Assembly: GCA_017476305.1 (NCBI GenBank)
Contig: JAFVAA010000194.1
Coordinates: 1-11,335 of the forward strand
Reading direction: 5' to 3'
DNA from: Lachnospiraceae bacterium
GTDB lineage: Bacteria; Bacillota; Clostridia; Lachnospirales; Lachnospiraceae
DNA length: 11,335 nt
Shown here: positions 1-7,142 of the stretch, one piece after another
Numbering within the stretch: the stretch's first letter is position 1
Layout of the letters: the number at the start of each line of letters is the position of its first letter
Notes under the pieces: generated by a model
What the model was told of the DNA's origin: nothing
Seen by the model: only the letters and a program-made list of their open reading frames with translations
Databases searched by the model: none
Made by a program: the position numbers and the translations under genes

Positions 1-961
1 AATAACAGAGCTTTTAAAGGATGCAAATATGGTATTCGTCACTTGTGGACTGGGTGGAGGAACGGGTACAGGAGCAGCACCAGTGGTCGCAGAGATATCG
101 AGAAGTCTGGGTATTCTGACGGTTGGTGTGGTGACCAAGCCGTTTACGATGGAAGGGAAAAAGCGTATGGACAACGCGATTGCAGGGATCGAGACGTTAA
201 AACAGTGTGTAGATTCTCTGATTGTCATACCAAATGATAAGATTTTAGGAATCGTGGACAGGCGTGCCAGCATACAGGAAGCTTTTTCTAAGGTGGATGA
301 AGTGCTTCATCAGAGTGTACAGGGTGTGACGGAGCTTTTAAATGTAAATGGTACGATAAATGACGATTTTGCAGATTTGACGACCGTGATGAAGGATAAG
401 GGATTGGTACACATAGGAATCGGTGTGGCGTCTGGAGAAAACAAGTGCATGAATGCTGTTCAGGTTGCGATTTCCAAGCCGCTTCTGGAAACAAAGATCG
501 ATGGTGCTACGTCTGTACTTGTCAATATGAGAGGACCTGTATCCATGCTTGATTCCAGTGAGACGGTCGCTTATGTGACGGAGATGGCGGCATCTGACGT
601 AGAGGTATTCTGGGGCGTGATGAATTCTGATACATCAGATGATACTGTGATGATTACGGTTATCGCTACTGGAATGCCGGAGGATGGGAATGGAGCCAGT
701 GCAGTACAGAGAGGAGCTTTTGGAGCTTCTATGACTCCGAGGACAAATTTCCCTATGCGGGATGGACAGGTTTCTGCGCAGGGGACTTCCAGCCGTATGA
801 ATACCCAGACGGGAGCAGGACAGCAGGGCTCAGGGATCAGAACGGTGATGCCGAACACTGCTAAGGTTGAAACGCCGATACCACAGCAGCCTGCAGGCGG
901 ATATTTTGGTTCACCGGACAGCGATATCAAGATTCCCGAGTTTTTACAGAGAAAAAGATAG
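1..961 (+). CDS. ftsZ: Cell division protein FtsZ, 5'-truncated by the window edge
   Basis: FtsZ is the tubulin-like GTPase that polymerises under the membrane at mid-cell and organises the septum. The reading frame is already open at base 2 and runs to TAG at 959-961, so the N-terminal part lies to the left of the window; the first in-frame ATG (29) is internal. Visible signatures are the tubulin G-box GGGTGTG (bases 53-73), the stretch TVGVVTKPF, VIPNDK, and the catalytic T7 loop NDDFAD, which keeps the Asn and both Asp residues needed to trigger hydrolysis in the neighbouring subunit. A low-complexity Gly/Ser/Gln/Thr-rich linker follows, ending in the conserved C-terminal peptide IPEFLQRKR that binds FtsA/SepF-type partners. 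The usual TAGMGGGTG is TCGLGGGTG here, a mild divergence. A second FtsZ paralogue cannot be excluded. A strong terminator follows, so ftsZ ends its transcription unit. Confidence 0.95.
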   Translation, partial: ITELLKDANMVFVTCGLGGGTGTGAAPVVAEISRSLGILTVGVVTKPFTMEGKKRMDNAIAGIETLKQCVDSLIVIPNDKILGIVDRRASIQEAFSKVDEVLHQSVQGVTELLNVNGTINDDFADLTTVMKDKGLVHIGIGVASGENKCMNAVQVAISKPLLETKIDGATSVLVNMRGPVSMLDSSETVAYVTEMAASDVEVFWGVMNSDTSDDTVMITVIATGMPEDGNGASAVQRGAFGASMTPRTNFPMRDGQVSAQGTSSRMNTQTGAGQQGSGIRTVMPNTAKVETPIPQQPAGGYFGSPDSDIKIPEFLQRKR

Positions 962-994
962 TGAGGATGTATCAAACATAGAACGAAGTATTGT

Positions 995-1029
995 GTTCCG
1001 AATGGAGCTTTTCCATTCGGAGCATTTTT
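995..1029 (+). terminator. Intrinsic terminator after ftsZ
   Basis: A 12-bp stem (995-1006 with 1012-1023, core CCGAATGGA/TCCATTCGG, one G-T pair) with a 5-nt loop GCTTT is followed directly by A and a T-run at 1025-1029. It lies 33 nt after the ftsZ stop. This is a textbook Rho-independent terminator on the + strand and separates ftsZ from the downstream protease gene. Confidence 0.9.
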
Positions 1030-1123
1030 GCTTTATAAAAGAATCGTTACCCGCAGAGCATTTCCGGTGCGTTACGGAATGGCTGTCGATAACGGTAACT
1101 GGAGATGGAGAGGAGGGACTTTT

Positions 1124-2002
1124 TTGAAGGATTTTTCAGAGCAGGAAGAGCAGGACGGAGAACTTTTCCGGGTGGTCAGGAGAAGGGCTGTCGTGGGGGC
1201 TGTACTGGTTTTTGCGGGGGTCTTTCTCGTACAGTTCATAGCATATATGGTGACGATGCTTTTGATACCGGTTTTTGTGCAGTTTGCTTCGGGAAAGGGA
1301 GAGAGTCCGGAGGTTTCCGGGCTTCTCACGGATGATAAGTACAGACGCCTGGTTTCGGAGTGGTTTTCCTTGATTGCTTCGATGATTTATATTTTATGGT
1401 GCGGTTCTTTGTATCGACGTTCTGATCTGCGGCAGGAACCGGATTATAGGGAAGTGTTTGGAAAACGCCACATTCTGCAGATATTATTGATCGGATTCTG
1501 TGGCTGCTTTTTTGCAATCGTGGTTCTGACGATTCTGCAGAATATATTTCCGGACTTTTTTGCAGAGTATCAGAAAAATATGGGAGACTTTAATACAGGT
1601 TCTGCAAGGATGTTTCTCTATACGCTTCTCCTGGGACCTGTAGCTGAAGAACTGATTTTCCGAGGGGTTCTTTTTGACCGGCTCTATTTGGCGTTTCCGT
1701 TCTGGGTGGCGAATCTTTTACAGGCATTTCTGTTTGGAGTGTATCATGGGAATCTGATTCAGGGAACCTATGCGTTTCTTTTCGGACTTCTTTTAGGGAT
1801 GATGCATCAGACGGGCGGCAGTATATGGAATAATATTTTGACGCATATCCTTTTTAATCTGACGAATTTTATCGTACCGATCCTTTACGGATTGGTGGCA
1901 GTTAAGAACGGTAACTTTCTGGTCACACTGGTTCTTCTCTGCTTTTTCGGCTTTTGTTATGGATTACATTTACTATACAGGGAGGTTACGGAAAAAATAT
2001 GA
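1124..2002 (+). CDS. CPBP-family intramembrane glutamic endopeptidase (CAAX protease-like membrane protein)
   Basis: A polytopic membrane protein of 292 residues with about eight hydrophobic segments. It belongs to the CPBP (CAAX protease and bacteriocin-processing, Abi) family, whose members cleave within the membrane or in some cases act in bacteriocin immunity. All three family motifs are present: EELIFRG at residues 175-181 (the Glu-Glu and Arg of motif 1), the His of FGVYH at 208, and HILFN at 241-245. The start is a TTG at 1124, chosen because AGGAGGG (1111-1117) sits 6 nt upstream; the frame is open farther upstream but has no comparable ribosome site and overlaps the ftsZ terminator. 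The N-terminus is charged and probably cytoplasmic. No substrate can be inferred: there is no bacteriocin or prenylation gene nearby. No clear promoter is seen between the terminator and the gene; TATAAA at 1034-1039 lacks a good -35 box. Confidence 0.88.
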   Translation: MKDFSEQEEQDGELFRVVRRRAVVGAVLVFAGVFLVQFIAYMVTMLLIPVFVQFASGKGESPEVSGLLTDDKYRRLVSEWFSLIASMIYILWCGSLYRRSDLRQEPDYREVFGKRHILQILLIGFCGCFFAIVVLTILQNIFPDFFAEYQKNMGDFNTGSARMFLYTLLLGPVAEELIFRGVLFDRLYLAFPFWVANLLQAFLFGVYHGNLIQGTYAFLFGLLLGMMHQTGGSIWNNILTHILFNLTNFIVPILYGLVAVKNGNFLVTLVLLCFFGFCYGLHLLYREVTEKI

Positions 2003-2009
2003 AAACCGG

Positions 2010-2038
2010 TTATCAATTGAGAGAAAATATGATATAAT
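2010..2038 (+). promoter_or_regulatory. Sigma-A-like promoter for the c-di-GMP gene pair
   Basis: A perfect -10 box TATAAT lies at 2033-2038, with a -35-like TTATCA at 2010-2015 (4 of 6 consensus positions) and a 17-bp spacer. Transcription would start near 2044-2046, exactly at the beginning of the structured leader, and leave an untranslated leader of about 195 nt before the TTG at 2242. The promoter lies immediately after the stop of the protease gene. Confidence 0.65.
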
Positions 2039-2042
2039 AGTC

Positions 2043-2172
2043 GCGAAAGCAAAAGCAGGCATTATGATAAATACGCTTATAAAGCTTGCTTTTATAAGCG
2101 TATTTATCGTAATGTGAAGCGCGCTTGCGCCCGAGGGAACCGTAGGTTTTCGAGGGTTTTGCTTTTGCAGTT
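2043..2172 (+). promoter_or_regulatory. Highly structured leader or repeat element
   Basis: This stretch folds into several nested stems. The main hairpin pairs 2060-2083 with 2091-2114: 24 bp, with 18 perfect pairs (2066-2083/2091-2108) plus six more that include one G-T, and a 7-nt loop GCTTGCT. A small GCGC-GCTT-GCGC hairpin follows at 2119-2130. Next is a stem pairing 2135-2141 with 2145-2151, plus 2130-2132 with 2154-2156. Outer arms GCAAAAGCA (2049-2057) and TGCTTTTGC (2160-2168) can close the whole into a multibranch fold. No T-run follows the big hairpin, so it is not a simple terminator. It lies between a promoter and the ribosome site, so it is either a cis-acting leader RNA or a dispersed palindromic repeat that landed there. 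It does not match the c-di-GMP riboswitch consensus as I know it. Confidence 0.55.
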
Positions 2173-2241
2173 GGGAGTTTGCACAGAAAATATATATTAG
2201 GAAGTAGAAATATCCGGGGGACATGTAAAAGGAGGCAAAAT

Positions 2242-3045
2242 TTGGATACGAGTAATAAAGTCATCGCAGTCTGTTTATCGGATTTACAGGATGAAACGCT
2301 GACACGCCAGGTGGAGGCAATCTGCAAATATGCGAGAGAAAGAGAATATCAGGTGCTGGTTTTTAATACCTTTCGTCAGCTTGACCAAAATGATGGGTTT
2401 ACTCAGGGGGAAAAGTTCATTTTTGATATCATACCTTTGGGTGTGGTTTCCGTACTCATTATTTTTCCAGTCTCCTTTGCGAATATGGAGGAAACATACA
2501 AACTGGTTGGAAGGGCGAAAGCAGTGAAAATTCCTGTTATCTCCGTGGATATGAAGTTAGAGGGCTGCTATGGCGTTCTTTTAGGCTATCAGAAAGCGTT
2601 TGAAAAGCTCTGCCGGCATGTCGTGGAGTTTCATCAGTGTAAAAAGATCAATTTTATGGCGGGCTTAAAAAATAATGAGTTTTCGGATCAAAGAATTGAC
2701 ATTTTTAAGAAGGTACTGGAAGAGAATGAAGTTCCTTTTGAGGAGGAGCGTCTGGCATATGGGCAGTTTTGGGAAATGCCCTGCAGGATTGCCTGTGAAA
2801 AGTGGGTGGCTATGTGGGCAAGCGGCAGGCAGGAAAAGCCGGATGCGATTATTGCAGCGAATGATATCATGGCACTTACGATAGAAAATGTACTGCAGAA
2901 TCATGGATACCGTATTCCGGAGGATATCATACTGACCGGCTTTGACGGGATTGGACTGGAGCAGTACTGTACGCCCAGACTTACGAATGCATATAACGAT
3001 ATTGATCTTTTGGGCTCTGAGTTTCTGCATTTGGTCGATCAGTGA
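2242..3045 (+). CDS. N-terminal fragment: periplasmic-binding-protein-like (LacI-type) sensor domain
   Basis: As written, translation ends at TGA 3043 and yields 267 residues. The start is TTG 2242, preceded by AAGGAGG (2229-2235) with a 6-nt spacer. An in-frame ATG at 2179 lies between the structured leader and the ribosome site, lacks its own site, and would add 21 unrelated residues. The protein opens with VIAVCLSDLQD, a first beta strand of the type I periplasmic-binding fold. Later come PDAIIAANDIMALTIENVLQNHGYRIPEDI (written here only to mark bases 2839-2928) and ILTGFDGIGLEQY, the usual LacI-family effector-domain landmarks. There is no signal peptide and no DNA-binding domain, so ligand sensing would be cytoplasmic. 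On its own this fragment has lost the output domain and the last strand-hinge segment. Confidence 0.7.
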   Translation: MDTSNKVIAVCLSDLQDETLTRQVEAICKYAREREYQVLVFNTFRQLDQNDGFTQGEKFIFDIIPLGVVSVLIIFPVSFANMEETYKLVGRAKAVKIPVISVDMKLEGCYGVLLGYQKAFEKLCRHVVEFHQCKKINFMAGLKNNEFSDQRIDIFKKVLEENEVPFEEERLAYGQFWEMPCRIACEKWVAMWASGRQEKPDAIIAANDIMALTIENVLQNHGYRIPEDIILTGFDGIGLEQYCTPRLTNAYNDIDLLGSEFLHLVDQ

Positions 3046-3156
3046 GTCTATACGCCGGAGCTGCCCCCGTTTGATGTAGAAATTCCGCTTTTTACGAAGT
3101 ATACGGAATCCTGCGGATGTGAGCCAGTACAGTGGTGCAATCCGAATGAACATATC

Positions 3157-4197
3157 ATGTTTATCGATGGAAGAAGAGCTTTGAATAAGATTCAGTCATC
3201 AGAAACCTTTTTTATGATGTCTGTATTGACCGAGAATTATTCCGTGGTGGATATGGCAAGGAAGTTAGAGCAATATCCGAAAAAAATGGGGATTCATTCA
3301 ATGGTGCTTTTTTTGACCTATGATTTCTGCGTAGATACGGATGTTCCCCATGAAAATATGGGGCGTGAGAATCTGATTCTGCTGTCCCAGTTCAAGGATG
3401 GAGAATATTCTGTCCTGTGTGAAGAAACACCGGTGAGGCAGATTTATAAGAAGATGATCGAGGTTTTTTGGAAACGTTCGAATATTTTATATATACCGAT
3501 TCATATTCAGGAAGAAAATTATGGCTTTATGGCGGTGGCTTTTGAAGAGTGTAAGAGGGATCTGATTGCTTTTTATAATTTTGCCATGGGATTGGATCAA
3601 TCGCTGGGTACGATCAAGAAACAGTCTCAGCTTCATAAAATGTACATTACGGATAATATGACGCAGCTGTATAACCGGAGAGGATTTTTTTCCCATTTGG
3701 AGGCAGATTTTAACAGGCTTTCCGGAAAGGATCTGACGCTTTTTGTATCGTCTGTGGATATGGATGGATTAAAGTTTATCAATGATACCTATGGTCATGC
3801 GGAGGGGGATTTTGCGATCCGGAAGACGGCAGAGTTTTTAAGGGAATCCCTGAAAGGAAAGAGTGGCATCTGTGCCAGATTTGGCGGAGATGAGTACATG
3901 GTTGCGATGTTAGAGGAAACGGAGCAGGCAGATTTTACGTTTTATGAGCGTTATGATGAGATTTTACAGGGGCTGGCAGATGATTTTGAGAAAATCAGTG
4001 ATAAACCGTATCAGGTAGGTGTCAGTATTGGTTCGATTCATTCGGTGGTGCATGGAATGGGGGATGTGGATGAACTGATGAAGAAGGCGGATGCGGTCAT
4101 GTATGATTGTAAAAGTATGCACCATAACAGCAGGCTGGCGAGACTTCGCGAGACCAGCAGGGAAGATCAGGAGGTGTGTTTATGCCCGGAATCATAA
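3157..4197 (+). CDS. C-terminal fragment: GGDEF diguanylate cyclase domain
   Basis: The downstream open part codes for 346 residues from ATG 3157, but that ATG has no ribosome site and is only the first Met after the stop. Independent translation is therefore doubtful. Residues 1-150 are an alpha/beta, possibly GAF-like segment. Residues 165-320 form a GGDEF domain with DNMTQLYNRR, the metal-binding Asp of SVDMDGLKFINDTYGH, EGD, and GGDEY at 243-247. All residues expected for GTP binding and cyclisation are present, so the domain looks catalytically competent. The product-inhibition site RxxD, expected five residues before GGDEY, is absent. The stop overlaps the start of the next gene by 16 nt, implying co-transcription and possibly coupled translation. 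Confidence 0.7.
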   Translation: MFIDGRRALNKIQSSETFFMMSVLTENYSVVDMARKLEQYPKKMGIHSMVLFLTYDFCVDTDVPHENMGRENLILLSQFKDGEYSVLCEETPVRQIYKKMIEVFWKRSNILYIPIHIQEENYGFMAVAFEECKRDLIAFYNFAMGLDQSLGTIKKQSQLHKMYITDNMTQLYNRRGFFSHLEADFNRLSGKDLTLFVSSVDMDGLKFINDTYGHAEGDFAIRKTAEFLRESLKGKSGICARFGGDEYMVAMLEETEQADFTFYERYDEILQGLADDFEKISDKPYQVGVSIGSIHSVVHGMGDVDELMKKADAVMYDCKSMHHNSRLARLRETSREDQEVCLCPES

Positions 4198-5870
4198 GAA
4201 ATTTAGAGCTGGAAAGTATACAGCAGGTATTTTCTTTATTGGGAAAATGTACCGATGACTATCTTTTTATCCTGGATTTTGAAAAGGATGAATTTACGAT
4301 ATCGAGCAATGCGCTAAAGAGGTTTGCTCTCGATAAAACCCGTTTTGATAATGCAGGTTCTGTGATTAATAAGGTCTGTTATCCGGATGACAGAGAAGCT
4401 TTAATAATGAGCCTGGAAGAGATTCAGACGGGCAGAGCTTCGGAACATAATATGGAGTATCGCTGGATGGGACATGATGGGCATCCCTATTGGGTTCATT
4501 GTCAGGGGCAGGCTGTTTTGGATGGAGCGGGCAATACCAGATATCTGATCGGGTGCATTACAGAGCTCGGAAGAAAAAACGTGATAGACAATCTGACCGG
4601 TCTTTACAGAGAAATCAAGCTAAGTTCCGATCTGGCACTGATTCAGGCGAGGGAGGGAAAGGTTGCTTATCTTTTACAGATAGGAATTGATAATTTTCGT
4701 GAGATTAATGAAAAGTATGGAAAGAGGTTTGGCGATCAGGTTCTCATCGATGTCTGCGAGTGTATTAAGCGGTGTGTCAGAGAGGATGATATTGTATACC
4801 GGATGGGCGGTGATGAGATGTTGGTTCTGTCGCGCAGGATGACAGAAGAAGCAGATCCGGCGAAGGAGCTTTATCAGCGTATCAGAAGAACGGTGGATGA
4901 GGCGATTTTTGCAGGCGGATATCAGCATTTTTATACGATTTCCGCAGGAAGTGCCTATTATGATGAGTCGGTAGAGGAGAATCCGCTAAAGCTTTTGGAA
5001 AAGACGGAGTTTGCGCTGCATCAGGCGAAGGAAAAGGGAAAAAATACCTATGTCAGATACGAGAAAAAGGACTATGAAGACTTTATCGCGAGACTTGACT
5101 TACAGGAACGGTTAAGGCAGTCTGTGGATGCGAACTTTAGGGGCTTTGAGCTGTACTATCAGCCGATTATCAATGTGAAGAAAAAGAGGATTTTAGGAGC
5201 GGAAGCACTGCTCCGGTGGAAGGATGATGTGCTGGGGATGCTGTCTCCGGCGGTCTTCATTCCTCTTTTGGAGGAGAGTGGTCTCATCATCCCTCTGGGA
5301 CGCTGGATCATTCATACTGCCCTTTCGCAGTGTCAGAAATGGCAGGAGAGGGAACCGGAGTTCCGGATCAATATCAATATTTCCTTTATCCAGATCAGAA
5401 AGAGCAACCTTCTTTCGGATATCGAGGAATATATGGAGGAGCTTAGCTTTGACAGGAAAAATGTACTGTTCGAAGTGACGGAAAGCGGAGAACTGGAGGA
5501 GGGTGGAAATGCCGCAGATGTTTTACAGAATTTCCAAAAGAACAATCTGAATCTGGCGATTGATGACTTTGGGACCGGGTATTCGAACCTTCGCTACATC
5601 AAGGATATGATGTTTGATCTGGTAAAGATTGACCAGTCCTTTATCCGGAATATTACGAACAGCCAGTATGACTATCTGGTGGTCAAACAGTTTACAGAGC
5701 TGGCGCACAGTCTGAATCTGAAGGTCTGCTATGAGGGAGTGGAAACGGAGGAGGATTTAAAGCGGGTACTGGAACTGGATCCGGACTATATTCAGGGCTT
5801 CTATTTCGCAAAACCGGTACCAAAGGATGTGTTTGAGGAAAGGTATTTATGTAAGGATTTAGAGTTTTAA
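4182..5870 (+). CDS. PAS-GGDEF-EAL protein, probable c-di-GMP phosphodiesterase
   Basis: 562 residues with no membrane segment. Order: a PAS domain (about 25-130), a GGDEF domain (about 133-290) and an EAL domain (about 300-550). The EAL domain is complete: EAL-LRW at 341, the Asn of NIS, EVTE (Glu431 and Glu434), DDFGTG at 471, Lys482 of VKID, EGVET at 518 and Gln538. It should hydrolyse cyclic di-GMP to pGpG. The GGDEF domain looks non-catalytic: the first metal-binding Asp (PleD Asp327 position) is Gly168 in QIGIDNF, the LTxLxNR element is LTGLYRE, and the signature is GGDEM (209-213). The inhibitory-site motif REDD (200-203) is kept, so it may serve as a nucleotide-binding regulator. ATG 4182 is preferred over GTG 4176 because AGGAGG (4169-4174) is 7 nt upstream. 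Confidence 0.92.
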   Translation: MPGIIRNLELESIQQVFSLLGKCTDDYLFILDFEKDEFTISSNALKRFALDKTRFDNAGSVINKVCYPDDREALIMSLEEIQTGRASEHNMEYRWMGHDGHPYWVHCQGQAVLDGAGNTRYLIGCITELGRKNVIDNLTGLYREIKLSSDLALIQAREGKVAYLLQIGIDNFREINEKYGKRFGDQVLIDVCECIKRCVREDDIVYRMGGDEMLVLSRRMTEEADPAKELYQRIRRTVDEAIFAGGYQHFYTISAGSAYYDESVEENPLKLLEKTEFALHQAKEKGKNTYVRYEKKDYEDFIARLDLQERLRQSVDANFRGFELYYQPIINVKKKRILGAEALLRWKDDVLGMLSPAVFIPLLEESGLIIPLGRWIIHTALSQCQKWQEREPEFRININISFIQIRKSNLLSDIEEYMEELSFDRKNVLFEVTESGELEEGGNAADVLQNFQKNNLNLAIDDFGTGYSNLRYIKDMMFDLVKIDQSFIRNITNSQYDYLVVKQFTELAHSLNLKVCYEGVETEEDLKRVLELDPDYIQGFYFAKPVPKDVFEERYLCKDLEF

Positions 5871-5880
5871 GGAGGACGTT

Positions 5881-7122
5881 ATGAAAGCGACACCATTAAA
5901 AGGAACAAGGGATTATCTGCCGGGGGAGGTTCTGATTCGTGATTTTTTACAGAATACGGTCTTAGAAACCTATCAGGATGCAGGTTTTTCACGCATTACG
6001 ACACCGATTTTAGAGGATGCGGTAAATTTAGATAAAAGCGAGGGAGGAGAAAACCTAAGTCTGATTTTCCGGGTACTGAAAAGAGGGCAGAAGCTTGATA
6101 AGGCACTGGAAAATGCGAATGCAGATGAAAAGAGTCTTTCGGATATGGGACTCCGGTATGATCTTACGCTTCCGCTTTCCAGATACTATGCGAATAACAG
6201 AAATGAGCTTCTGACACCGTTTAAGGTGATTCAGATGGACAGGGTGTACCGGGCAGAGAGACCGCAGAAGGGCAGGCTTCGCGAGTTTATGCAGTGTGAT
6301 ATTGATATTATAGGGGATCAGAGCATGCACGCAGAGGTGGATCTGATTCTTACGACCACGAAGGCTTTAAAAATGATTGGTCTGGAGCAGTTTAAGGTGA
6401 AAATCAATGACCGGCGGATTTTAAAGGCGATTTTTTCCTATGCCGGATTTTCAGAGGATGCGCATGAGAGGTTAGCGATCATCTTTGATAAATTGGATAA
6501 AATTGGGATAGAGGGAGTGAAAGAGGAGCTTTTCGAAGAGGGCTTTGACCGTGCTTCTGTAGAGAAGTTTATCCGTCTCTTTGAAAGTGGTTCCTTAGAC
6601 CTTTCGACGGTCATGAAGGTATGTGAGGCAGACTTTGTGGATGACCTCCGGTTTATTATGGATACGGTAAATGCAGTGTCGGATGGCAGCTTTACGATCG
6701 AGTTCGCGCCGTCTTTAGTCAGAGGACAGGGCTACTATACCGGGACGATTTTCGAAGTGGAAGCGGAAGGGTATAGTGGTGCAGTTGCAGGCGGGGGAAG
6801 ATATGACCATCTGATTGGAAAGTTCTTAAACGAGGATATTCCAGCGGTGGGCTTTTCGATTGGTTTTGAGCGAATTTTTGGGATTCTGATGGAAAAGGGG
6901 TATCAGATTCCGGACCGGAAGAAGAGGATTGCAGTATTTTATGATGCGGATATGTTTACAGATGCATTAAAATATGCGGAGGAGCTCAGGGAGGAGTACA
7001 TGGTTTCTGTATTCCTGAGACCGAAGAAGTTAGGAAAGTTTTTGAATAAGATTGAAGCGGACGGGTTTGACGGGTTTGCCGTGTATGGAGAAGAAGACGG
7101 GGTAAAAATGCTTGACAGGTAG
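5881..7122 (+). CDS. hisS: Histidine--tRNA ligase (class II aaRS), possibly a HisZ-like paralogue
   Basis: 413 residues, ATG with GGAGG 5 nt upstream, starting 10 nt after the preceding stop. HisRS joins histidine to tRNA-His using ATP. The class II core is clear: KGTRDYLPGE near the N-terminus, RYDLTLPLSRY (92-102), motif 2 with RVYRAE...GRLREF (121-136) followed by QCDIDIIG, the histidine-binding LVRGQGYYTG (Arg281), GGGRYDHLIG (304-313), and motif 3 GFSIGFER (Arg331). Keeping Arg281, the motif 2 Arg/Glu and the motif 3 Arg favours an active synthetase over HisZ, and no hisG is adjacent. Oddities: the family's RGLDYY is RGQGYY, and the C-terminal anticodon-binding-like domain is short (about 65 residues). 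HisZ, the regulatory subunit of ATP phosphoribosyltransferase, shares this fold and remains the alternative. Confidence 0.7.
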   Translation: MKATPLKGTRDYLPGEVLIRDFLQNTVLETYQDAGFSRITTPILEDAVNLDKSEGGENLSLIFRVLKRGQKLDKALENANADEKSLSDMGLRYDLTLPLSRYYANNRNELLTPFKVIQMDRVYRAERPQKGRLREFMQCDIDIIGDQSMHAEVDLILTTTKALKMIGLEQFKVKINDRRILKAIFSYAGFSEDAHERLAIIFDKLDKIGIEGVKEELFEEGFDRASVEKFIRLFESGSLDLSTVMKVCEADFVDDLRFIMDTVNAVSDGSFTIEFAPSLVRGQGYYTGTIFEVEAEGYSGAVAGGGRYDHLIGKFLNEDIPAVGFSIGFERIFGILMEKGYQIPDRKKRIAVFYDADMFTDALKYAEELREEYMVSVFLRPKKLGKFLNKIEADGFDGFAVYGEEDGVKMLDR

Positions 7123-7142
7123 AATGATTACGGAGAACGAAA

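Larger units (their letters stand above)
2242..4197 (+). pseudogene. Ligand-binding sensor fused to GGDEF diguanylate cyclase, interrupted by an in-frame TGA
   Basis: Reading from the TTG at 2242 to the TAA at 4195-4197, one frame encodes a 651-codon protein broken only by TGA at 3043-3045 (codon 268). The frame is the same on both sides, and the family-typical hinge ESCGC occurs at bases 3106-3120, after the stop and before the first downstream ATG. The ancestral protein therefore had a LacI/periplasmic-binding-protein-like domain (about 1-270) without the usual DNA-binding helix-turn-helix, a middle segment, and a C-terminal GGDEF domain. Such proteins are presumed to sense a small ligand and make cyclic di-GMP. 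A nonsense mutation, a sequencing error and readthrough are all possible. No other frameshift or decay is visible, so the lesion is recent or the stop is tolerated. The gene overlaps the next one by 16 nt. Confidence 0.75.

Noticed and set aside
571..975. Long - strand ORF antisense to ftsZ, and similar antisense frames elsewhere
   Set aside because: These mirror well-conserved + strand genes, have no ribosome sites of their own and no family resemblance.
1028..1123. N-terminal extension of the CPBP protease from TTG 1028
   Set aside because: It would begin inside the ftsZ terminator T-run, whereas TTG 1124 has an AGGAGGG site 6 nt upstream.
2060..2114. Intrinsic terminator after the CPBP protease gene
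   Set aside because: The hairpin is strong but followed by GTGAAGCG rather than a T-run, and it lies downstream of a good promoter serving the next gene.
2043..2172. c-di-GMP riboswitch upstream of the GGDEF gene
   Set aside because: The conserved core segments of class I and class II c-di-GMP aptamers are not present, despite strong base pairing and the tempting gene context.
3043..3090. Selenocysteine insertion or programmed readthrough at the TGA
   Set aside because: The sequence just after the TGA offers only a 3-bp stem, not the bacterial SECIS hairpin. This protein family is not known to use selenocysteine. Nonsense mutation or sequence error is simpler.
2665..3153. 162-residue - strand ORF across the broken sensor gene
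   Set aside because: It lies antisense to sequence that clearly encodes the LacI-type domain and shows no recognisable motif or ribosome site.
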